From: Rostrohypoxylon terebratum
Lineage: Eukaryota; Ascomycota; Sordariomycetes; Xylariales; Hypoxylaceae
Assembly: GCA_022497145.1 (NCBI GenBank)
Contig: MU386021.1
Location: 1-41,052 of the forward strand
Reading direction: 5' to 3'
DNA length: 41,052 bases
The notes beneath the pieces were generated by a model. The model did not search any database, was not told where the DNA came from, and saw only the letters and a list, made by a program, of their open reading frames with translations. The translations under genes and the position numbers were made by a program. Shown in pieces: positions 21,980 through 31,233 of the stretch; within the stretch, counting starts at the first letter, position 1, and every line of letters begins with the position of its first letter.

Positions 21980-24900
21980 ATGGATTACAAAAAATACCAA
22001 AATCCAAAGGCTAATAAGTCTACAGACATATTTCCATCGGGATCACAGAGCGAGGTAGAATATGTTAACCAGTTGTTGCTCAAGGCAAAGCGTATTCCAC
22101 AATGGGATGGAAAGTCATCTCCTTCTATTCGGGAATTAAGGGATATGATTACGACCCAGAAGTTCTTCGGTGTCAACGGTGATAGGATCCTCCAGAAACT
22201 TATCATTGCATTGAGCCCAAGTGAAAGGAATGATAGTGTTTGGTTAGAAAAACCAAAAGAAGGCAAATCAAGTACTCAAACCAACCCTGATGATAACTTC
22301 AATGGTGTCGGCAAACATCTACTCTGTTGGATGCTAAGAGACAGACTCTTCTATACATATTTCATAGCAGAGCCATCAAAAAGCGGAGGGAAAGTCCGGC
22401 TCGAACAGAAGAAACCAATTCACCTAGCTATCGAGGAAAAGAACCTGAGCTTCCTAGCATGTTTTTTGGGCATCTGCTATGATCCGGGTTTAATGGATTT
22501 GAGGCCACAGGTCCACAGAATCCTAGAAGAGACGGAAACCACCCAAACTAGAAATTGTATCCATCATGCTATCGAGTACGAAATACCCTTTGCGTCATTC
22601 CTAACAGCTGTATGTTCCGCCAAAGCCTTAAAGGCTAAAGATTCAATGAACTACACCCCGCTACATATTGCATTGGAAAAGAAGAAGGCCCCAAAAAGCG
22701 CCATACCCGAACCGCCGTTCTTGATTCCGAACAATTCCAAGGCGCCAACATGGGACGATTGTTTCGACCCCCCACGAATTCTACAGGCAATCTTGAATAG
22801 GGAAAATGATCCTCAAGACCTCATCGCGACCATCCTAACGACAACAAACAAGGAAGGCAATTCCCCTTTCCAAGAGAATCTTGAGCGATACGATACTCAA
22901 GATCGCATCTTCAGAAATGAGTTCAAGCAGCTCATCTTCAGCAAGGTTGAAAAGATATCGGATATCAGCAAAGCTCTCTATGGGGCGAAAGGTGACGTCA
23001 AGGAACTTTGCCTTGATATGTCGGATTTCAATCAATCATCTCATAACTTCGAACTTTTCGTCAAAAAGTTGACACAGCTTGAAGAGGATCTACCAGACAA
23101 GAAAAGTGTGCTCCAGTTTGAAGATACGCTGTTTTTTGTACACCTGCCAGACCTTAACTATGTCAAACAACCTTGTCCCCATCACACCATACATCAACTG
23201 TTCGACTGGCTATCACGTAAAGGCGTCCGTACTATCAAAAGACTCAGCATACCGGATAATACTACTAACCCACTCAGTGATGCCTTCGTACAACAGTACA
23301 TTCTCGACGTTTTCGAAATCGAGGAGCTAGATTGGCGCAAGCTTGACGTTAATCTGGAAATCATTACGGATGCCTACAATGGAGACGCTAGACCTCATCT
23401 CAAAGACCTGACACTTTACTCTAGCGGAAACTGGAGTGTACTACACCACTGGATAAGTATGGACGGGCTAGCAAAACTAGAAAATGTGAGGCTATCTACC
23501 CCTTTCTTTATGACTACATAAGCACTACTGCCCCTTCAATACACCATTTCTAACGACGGCTGCGACATCTAGCTCCGCAAAGTTCGCATTAACATAATCC
23601 ACCTCAATCCAACCGAAGTAAGTGCTTGAGTCTGGCAAAGGACAGAGATGAAGATTATTGATTGCAGGAGTACTAACATGGAAAGGGATACCATGACGCG
23701 ATGACACATGATCATCATCTGGCCCTGGCCACGCGTTATAAACTCCGGCTAGAAAAACTGCATACCGATTATAGACACTGGCTTGAAGAACAATGCACTG
23801 ATTCCAAGCTTTGGCTGGGGGAACGATATTCCGGCAATGGAGATGTACAGAGGGAAGATTCTCCCAATGTTCATTTGGGCAAATACGAGTTAGACGTGAA
23901 GGTTGACGCAAACTGGGAATATCCTCTCCTACAAGAACCGGAAGAACCTACCACGCAGATACTCAAACATCAATTTACCGGTCAATTGTTGACCTCGCTC
24001 AACGCTCTGGGAGAATGGGAGCGCGCAAGTCGGAAATCAAATTCAGAACTTGCTCAGGACCAAGATCAAGAACGCGAGCAACATATTGCTCGGTTTAAAG
24101 AATTTGCACTTGGACCACCGACAAAGGACCAGAACGAATATCGGAGCCTCAATCAAGACATGAGAATAAAAGTGGCCATTATTGACAACGGCGCCGACCG
24201 AATCCGATCCAAGTTTCGCCACATGATTGCAAAAGGTAAATCGTATGTTACGGCCGATATGCTTAGTTCCGACCGGTCACTACCGTGGTGGATGGTATCA
24301 GACCCTCACGGAACGCAGATGGCGTCTCTCATAGGTCAGATGAATGGATACTGCCGATTGTATATAGCCAGAGTGGGCAAGTCACGAGACGACATCCAGC
24401 CTGCTAATGCTGCTAAGGCGATCAATTGGGCGGTGACGCAAGGTGTTGATATTATCTCCATTAGCTGGACGCTCAAAAAGCCAGATAAGACCCTGGAGGA
24501 GGCTATTAAGAACGCGGCGCAAAAGACGATCATTTTCTGCTCGACTCCAGACGAGGGGGTATACTCGGAGGCCTGGCCTGTAGGCTATAAGGAACATGTA
24601 CTGAGCGTCAGCGCGACCGATCGTCATGGGCACCTCACATCCCAAACAAAGGGGGCCGAGTCTGTCGACATACAAATCCCCGGAGAGGATATTCGGGCCA
24701 CAGGTCCTTCTTACATTGGGAATGTGCTCCCAACTGTATCTGGTTCCAGCGTGGCGACGGCGCTGGCGGCAGGCATTGCGTCGCTGTCTCTGCTGCTATT
24801 GAAGATTTTCAACCCGCCTCATGATGAAAGGCTGCAACAGTTCCGCACAAAAGAAGGTATCAATCGCGTCTTTGCGCATATGGGCGCTCCTGGGACCGCC

Positions 24901-24996
24901 ATTCAACTCTCAAAGCTATTCCCATCTGAATCAAAAGATGAGTCTCAGACTCTGCAAACACTCGCGCAGAATTGGAATGTAGAAAACTTCCTTTGA
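21980..24996 (+). CDS. Ankyrin-like/subtilisin (peptidase S8) protein, three exons
   Basis: Exons 21980-23485, 23573-23617 and 23686-24996 join in phase 0 and give 953 residues. Introns of 87 and 68 nt have GTGAGG and GTAAGT donors and CTAAC branch points. The N-terminal ~500 residues are helical with ankyrin-like units (KKPIHLAIEEKNLSFLACFL near 150; NYTPLHIALEKKKA near 223). The C-terminal ~280 residues form a subtilase domain with a complete triad: Asp684 in VAIIDNGAD, His725 in DPHGTQMASL and Ser872 in VSGSSVATALAAG. No signal peptide is present, so it should act inside the cell, unlike secreted fungal subtilisins. Intracellular S8 proteases occur in fungal NLR-type defence, and the Podospora HET-Q2 protease cleaves the gasdermin HET-Q1. 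The gene is divergent from the orphan and NLR-like genes. Its first exon could run on to a TAA at 23519, which would split off the protease domain; the spliced model is better because it keeps the frame. Confidence 0.83.
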
Positions 24997-24997
24997 G

Positions 24998-25244
24998 TGT
25001 AATACGATACAATAGTTAGCACTCGTATCTGGCATGCGGATCTTGACTTTAGACTGGTGTATAGCGTTAGTTTGAGATGATAGCTCTCTCGTCGACACCA
25101 CATACTTCATAGAGTTCGCATCGTGACTACTCCATGCTTTGGTCTTGTAGCCGCAAGCCTCAGCAGCGCGACCTAGCCATGTTACAAACACATTTGTATC
25201 ACTCTTTACCGTTCATAGCTACTTGAGAGGGATTCCGGCAGCAT
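24998..25244 (-). pseudogene. Relic of a fungal N-terminal domain (possibly DUF6604)
   Basis: Read on the - strand from the ATG at 25244 the sequence gives MLPESLSSSYER. After a one-base loss near 25208 it continues KSDTNVFVTWLGRAAEACGY to about 25010. The order (LPxxLxxSYxRYKxDTxxFxxWLxxxAxxCGY) matches my recollection of the fungal domain DUF6604, which stands at the N-terminus of large accessory proteins. It carries a frameshift and stops where the end of the S8 gene begins, with nothing recognisable after it, so it is at best a truncated fragment. The family call is from memory and uncertain. Confidence 0.4.
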
Positions 25245-26513
25245 GTTGAATGTCGACTCTGGTGATAATAGGGAGAATAATCGGAAATGATTTGATTTAT
25301 ATGAGCGAAAAATGTATTAGGAAATCGGATACTGGCAAAGAGACGGTCGACGTATTTGGGAGTACGTTTGGTGGTGAAGTGAAATGTTGAAAAGTGGATC
25401 GAAGAAAAACGAAAAGGAAGATGAGATTATACGACAGATCATCCACTTTGATATGACGGTCCATGATAAAGCATAGAAGCTTCTTGTCTGTAAGCACCTG
25501 CCAATATTTTCGGCGGCACTGTGAAGGCGGTTGCAAGTTGATCGCTGTTGCTCATGGCAATACATTAGATTGGCAGGTGCAAAGGGAGGTAGCCCTACTC
25601 CTGCCTACACGAGTTACTACATCCTGTGTACCTTAGATTAAAAAGAAAACCTAAAGAAAGCACGGCACACAGTACCAGATACGTATCTAGAGATAATATC
25701 TACCAATCCAACCCTAAGATAGAATTGGGAACATGTCTTACCCATATGTCTCTCTAGCTGAATTAAGGAATCTACTAAGTGGATTCGATCAATGGTTTTC
25801 GACTATATATACTAGATATAAACGTACTTACATAGATAATAATGTGAATCATGGTGATGCGAGCATATATCAAATAATTTGATATCAAGTCAGCTGCTGC
25901 TGTTTAATCTGCTTAGTCATCATGTAAAAAGGGGTAAAGGGGGTTCTCCACAAAACACACCATGCAACTATTATAGTCGCATTATCATTGATAATACTAA
26001 AGACATATTGCGATAAATATATTAAGCGTTAAGTTACTTTCAAGTACTGCTGTTCATGCCTGTTGGTATCCATAATTGCTTTGCTATTTGCGATGTGATG
26101 TAATAGGTAGGTAACTCCTGTTTGTTAAGCTAGATTCACATCCATAGATGGCAGTGTACAAACCGTGCAAAAATAATCATAAAGATCTATATTTGTACCA
26201 CTGTATTTGATAGACGGGTTCTATTGGGTGATACTTATTCGGTACCTATGAGCAGAACGGCGGGTGTCTAGATGATGATTCGTACCACCAGTTGTGTATT
26301 GTTCCAAACAGCTGGAGCTGTCTACGACAGTGCGTATTTGTCACAAAGTCCAAGTATCTAGGTACTCGAGTACCACTTGAAGCTGAAGCACAGTTTCGTT
26401 TACATATATACATACATACACAGTATGATTATGGATTTAGCGCAAGAATATTTATCTCATGTGACGAGAAAACTTTGCCCACCGCCGGGTTCCTTTCTAC
26501 CGTCTTGTTCAAT
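25245..26513. other. Gene-free AT-rich stretch
   Basis: No supported gene. A short - strand frame (ATG at about 25556, MSNSDQLATAFTVPPK) looks mildly protein-like but is only 38 codons. The rest is AT-rich with scattered TAGGTA words. Confidence 0.45.
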
Positions 26514-26603
<90 letters not shown>

Positions 26604-26739
26604 GGGATNNNNNNNNNNAAAATAAACTTTTTTTTTTGGTTTTTTGCCCTATAATTTTTTTCTCTTGTGCACATAAAATTTGGCCCCCCGGGGGTTTCTT
26701 TTAAACCGTTTTTTAAAACCCCCCCCCCCCCCCCCCCCC
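26514..26739. other. Assembly gap with poly-G, Ns and low-quality homopolymers
   Basis: There are 89 consecutive G (26514-26602), then a few bases, ten N (26609-26618), then a homopolymer-rich stretch with long T runs, CCCCCCGGGGG and 21 C (26719-26739). This is typical of failed two-colour sequencing reads at a scaffold gap rather than genomic sequence. Poly-Gly and poly-Pro frames here are artefacts. Confidence 0.9.
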
Positions 26740-27377
26740 AATATTTATTCGTTCCCCCTCCCACAATTTGCTTTCCAGAACTTTCATGTTCTTCCATTAT
26801 TTTACAGAAACTAAAATCGTATTTCTTAAGAACGATCACCATTAAACTACGCATATGCGTCCATAACATACACGTAAGTCCACACTATTATGTTTTCCTT
26901 TATCGATCAATACCTAAGAGCTTGGTATTCCACAGGGATTTTATGCCTTGCCAATAGCTCCCTTAACCAGAATGAACGGTTACAGCCTGTTCGTCATGGA
27001 GCATAAGGCATTTCAGCCATCCCCACCGCGACTCAAGGCTATATTGGCTATTCAAAACCTCACATTTTGAACAGCCTGCAGGTATTTTCCATCCCTCTAC
27101 ACAGCATTGCCCACTGACTGACATTAATAAACAAGGATGCACGAATGGAAATGCTAAGCTCAGTGTAGACCAACCAGAACCATAGAATCACCACCCAGAG
27201 TTTATCGAGTCGTTCACGGACGCAACATCCGCGAAACAGTGGATCCTCGGTGGCTGGTTTGACGTATAAAGCCTGGCCCGACTTAATATTCGGATGACCG
27301 GGGATTGGCGATATGGAACAAGGTCTTGTTATATATACAGCAAAGAAAGCGAAAGCTTGGGGATACATACAGCTACC
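26740..27377. other. Intergenic, no supported gene
   Basis: Sequence between the assembly gap and the next solo LTR. A - strand frame at 27060-27368 contains a hydrophobic stretch (LWVVILWFWLVY) but has no recognisable domain and no clear ATG context. I do not call it. Confidence 0.45.
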
Positions 27378-27913
27378 TGTGACGAACCTATACTTAGGCT
27401 TAGTAAGTATAGCTTCATGTTACGGTCCAGCTGCGGGGTAACACATATAATACAGAATTGGGGAACAATGACCAGTTGGTCATTGGGAAGCTTTTAGCTT
27501 CATGGCGCAATTGGTTGTCCCCAGACCGATTGTAACACTTCATAAGGGGGTCTTGATTTTAAGGTAACAGTAATCGTAGAGGTCAAGTGTAATCAATCAA
27601 GTGTGTTCGTCAGAGAGGCTTGGAGTCCTCTCCCTACTCGTAGTGAATAGACTTAGATTGATAACTAAAGAACTGAAACGAATGACTAGATACATGAGGG
27701 CCTGCCATGTTTATATAGATGTCTTCTCCTTCCTCCTTTCTGGGTATCTGAGGTTATCGTGGTCTGGTTGATCTAATTGATCTAATGATCTGGTAGACGC
27801 TCTAGATCAGTTAGATCAATAGATCATTCTACGCCGCGGTTTAACCGTGATTGGTTTATGGGGTTCCACTCCTTGGGTGCTCCAGGTGGCCGCCTGTCGG
27901 TTGGTTTGTGACA
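27378..27913 (+). mobile_element. Solo LTR (LTR-3) with 5-bp target-site duplication
   Basis: A 536-bp element starts TGTGACGAACC and ends GGTTTGTGACA, bounded by CTACC at 27373-27377 and 27914-27918. From about 27601 (TTCGTCAGAGAGGCTTGGAG) it follows LTR-2, through AGACTTAGATTGATA and GACTAGATACATGAG, to the end. About 200 bp after the first 30 bases is private to this copy. It also has a GATC-rich block (27760-27825). The element is a relative of LTR-1 and LTR-2. Confidence 0.88.
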
Positions 27914-29378
27914 CTACCCCTACCGCAACGGAATCGTAAGTAGCATCAAAATCTATCTTGATGAACTCGCAACACCTTCCAGTCATTTCACACGAGAGGG
28001 TCGTCACCCCCAGTCAATTCTCTCAGCTAATTCGTTCAATGCAACTCAAGGTGCTTCTATTAAGAACTTAACGCACCAGTGTCGAGAGTTTCGTTTTCGC
28101 CATACAATGACGAAAACGAGGCAGGTAAAGATGGAAACGCATACTCTCAATTTCGAAATTAAATAAGAGCGAAGTAATTTTCGTGCTAGAATAACGCTCG
28201 GTAAGCTTTGACTAATTCCTCACAAACACATGTTTCTTCTAACAATAATTATTTAGTTTTGGATGCCTATCATCCCCAGAAAAAGCATCTTCCTTTATTC
28301 CGTCCATCTGATACTTTCTTTTCTGTCGGTTCTTTTCTTTTTCCATTTCCTCCGAGGACGAGAGCAATCGCATCCATCTCCCCCCTAACGGTTCTTAACA
28401 CGGCACACCTCTACGATAAAGCTGCCTTTCGTGCCACGACACCATGTCATCTCATAAACTGAGCGGGCAAGTAAAAAGAAAGGCGGACAGGAAATGGTCG
28501 TCTTGACTTTGGCATTCCTGAGTGTAGGTAAAATTCAACAACCAACATTCGCCTGCCCAAGCTAACCCGTCGCATCTAATAGCTTCCGCCATAGTTGTGT
28601 TGACGTAAACATGAAATATACCACGACAAAGGAGGGGCTTGTCATCGCAGGGTGCCGATGATAGACTTGCCCTTCGGGTTCTGACCAGACGACTCCGGAA
28701 GGAGAGACCAGGGCTGGCCCCATCACAAGCCGTTCTTTACACCATATAATGAAATACTAACATCATCATACAGCCGAATCAGGGCTGGTACCGGTCGGTG
28801 TTGATGTGCGGGTGGCGGGAGTTGGGCGCGGGCGCTCAACAGGCGATCCCATTGAACGTAACGGTATGCCAGCCCTGGCGGCTGTCCCTAGATCATTTGA
28901 ATCACATTGTTTCGGTCCGCGGGGGGATCGAAACAGAGCGACGAGATGGAGCACAAGATGGATCTTGCCGTGTTCAATGTATGAGAGGATTCAAATTACG
29001 GCGGACCTCGCGGGCGAGGTCTGCTAAAGACGACTTGAACGGGATATTTCCACCCAAGGGACAACAGACTCTTTAAGGTGGTAACAAAGTATAAGAAATA
29101 CTTGATGCTTGGTTTACACAGAGACTTTAATCATGGAGATTATTAAGGATGAGGACGATGATGTTTACGTCCAGGGGAACGTACTATTAACCCTATGAGC
29201 TATATACACGTCTAACGTATCTGTGGCGTACTTGAACGCCTAGAGTACTCCCCTTGGGGGTTGGGGAGCAGAGCTAGGTTAAGGTGCTGCATGACAAAAC
29301 AAAGGGAAAACAACAACGAAGGTGGATAGTACAATAGGGCCTCCTCCTGCCTCTATTACCCACAAAAAGAAAGAAAAG
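27914..29378. other. Gene-poor stretch, probably transposon-derived in its second half
   Basis: 27914-28640 shows no gene. From about 28650 to 29080 the sequence becomes GC-rich and + strand frames open (for example 28806-29027), but I recognise no domain. Its position directly before LINE and Copia fragments suggests degraded retroelement DNA. Confidence 0.35.
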
Positions 29379-29576
29379 GAGGTCTATCTTAGTTGGCTAG
29401 ACACTATCCCGGCACACCATACAAGAATATACTAGGACGGCTCTCGCGATGAGGAGACCGTATGGGGATGGGTGGCATTCTCCCAAGCCAGTATAGTCGG
29501 TCGGGAACACGGCACCTTAAAAGAAGGAGAGATCTTTGACTTGGAAGTCCGGGCAGCCTGGGAGGCCTCGAAGTAG
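29379..29576 (+). pseudogene. LINE (Tad1-like) RNase H fragment
   Basis: In one frame this reads WLDTIPAHHTRIY, TAG (29433-29435), DGSRDEETVWGWVAFS and, near the end, GTLKEGEIFDLEVRAAWEA. That is the start of a LINE-type RNase H domain: the [YS]TDGS motif with its catalytic Asp, and the KExEIFDxE segment with the catalytic Glu. The Thr codon of TDGS has become a stop. The fragment ends in a further stop at 29574-29576 and lacks the rest of the domain, so it is a dead remnant of a non-LTR retrotransposon. Confidence 0.6.
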
Positions 29577-29771
29577 GCGCCTACTCGCCCCCCAGGCGTA
29601 TTCTACTGGAGATTATTGATTGTGGAGAAATGGGTTAGCCCTCCACACCCATGATGAATGTATCACGTCGGCGTTTGTTAGTATACATTCGCTTCACATA
29701 CTTGAGAATGGCGATTGGCACGACGGCAACTGCGTTAATCCTAGACTAACTGAATCTAACAAAAGCTATTG

Positions 29772-29963
29772 TGGTGTGTAGAGACTCTTTCCCTATACGA
29801 GTGCCTAATTAAGCTTGGCAGAATGGAAGAGAAGAGGCCCATGATCGACATCATGTCATCGAGGCAATCCTATAAACGAAGAGAGATTGACGATGTCCGT
29901 TATATACACGGCGAAGACAACCCAGCAGACGCAATGACCAAATCTAATTCTAACATACTGTAA
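29772..29963 (+). pseudogene. Ty1/Copia RNase H C-terminal fragment
   Basis: The open frame encodes SLYECLIKLGRMEEKRPMID, then IMSSRQSYKRREIDDVRYIH and GEDNPADAMTK, the highly conserved end of the fungal Ty1/Copia polyprotein (RNase H). Nothing of the upstream integrase or reverse transcriptase is present and no LTR is recognisable directly after it. It is a 5'-truncated relic next to the LINE fragment. Confidence 0.75.
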
Positions 29964-31233
29964 ATAAAAACACTCGATAGACTAAGAGGACTTCTCTCTC
30001 ATAATAAACACACATCGCTCAATAAAGACTATTCAACTACCTACTTTCCTTTCATCTCTGTTCATGGCTAGTAGCTTCTTACTTGATGGACTGTCCCACT
30101 GTATGTTTCGATATGGTTTGGATATTCCCATTGAGTCCCCACATTCGCAGAGCAAATGTCCCGAATATATACTTCATCACCAGCAATCTATGCCCTACCG
30201 TCGCAGCCTTAGCATATCCATACCACCATACTACCGTCACCCTACCCCTACATCTAGCACTTTGACTTCACCAACTAAAACTTTCCCCTCTGGACTCATA
30301 ACCAAAGACCGCACCGCCACAACCCCACACTACACGACGGACAAACACACAAACAACATCCCCTCCTAATCCCCTACGTGTCTAGCCCTGCGATACTAAG
30401 TTCTGTGTCATATACGCGACAGGAAATTGATAGTCTAACCCAGGCTCTTCAACTCTACCGAAGTGATAGACACATCACATCGCCTGAAGCTGAATATAAG
30501 CGTTCCTATCTCCTAGGTCCGTGATACAATCGCATGGTTGGGAACCCGCCAATGGCGGCTGGGCCTGTGTGTATGTAGGAAGATGTAGAGGAGATCCCTT
30601 GCGTATGTAGGTATATGTAAGGCACGAGTCACACACATACCGCCATAGCGGGACGTGGGGATCTCGTGTGACGACCTGTGATGATCTACATGTGATAACT
30701 CAAGGGTCTAATAGCAGGGCTTTGTGTTGGGATTTGCCAGGTCCCGAGTAGGGAGTAGCAGCTTCCCCATACGATCTTATTATACAAGTATTAGGATGTT
30801 GCTGCTTTAAAGACATATGCATATCACTAGGTAGTCTACTGCATTGCCGCGATATTAACGCTACGCAAACACAGTGAGTAGATAGATAGGTAGGTATAAA
30901 TCATCGCGCCTCTCGATTCTGAAGCTATGGATCAACTAAAAACCGAGCTCGTGTGGCACTTGTCTATACGAGCGAGGAATGAGAGAAAACGATTAATCAT
31001 CCATCTACCATGACTTCGCGAGCGGAACCCACCCCGCCCGCTGCTCTGCCTCCGACGTGCTCAGAAACAAGGCGTTGTACTATCCTTCCCGTAGAACCCC
31101 GCCACAAATTTCTACCGCCTACTTGACATGTGGCGGAAAGCAAATCCTGAAAGCAATGCAAACGGTGATGTGCGTCCCTAAGCTAAGCACTTCAGATGCA
31201 GATACTTTCACTCCTTGCGTAGGCTAACCCAGC
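29964..31233. other. Intergenic, no supported gene
   Basis: About 1.3 kb between the Copia relic and the next gene. A low-complexity Ser/Thr/Pro frame (30064-30369) has no domain. No tRNA, repeat array or second relic was recognised. Confidence 0.45.

Noticed and set aside
23525..23911. - strand frame opposite the introns and exon 2 of the S8 gene
   Set aside because: It is antisense to a well-supported exon/intron junction area and shows no recognisable domain.
26292..26869. Poly-Gly and poly-Pro frames around the N gap
   Set aside because: Products of the poly-G/poly-C assembly artefact.
27060..27368. - strand frame with a hydrophobic segment beside LTR-3
   Set aside because: No homology recognised and no convincing start; likely chance.
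28806..29076. GC-rich + strand frames before the LINE fragment
   Set aside because: No family recognised; probably degraded transposon sequence but I cannot support a specific call.
30064..30369. Ser/Thr/Pro-rich + strand frame
   Set aside because: Low complexity, no domain, no splice partners.
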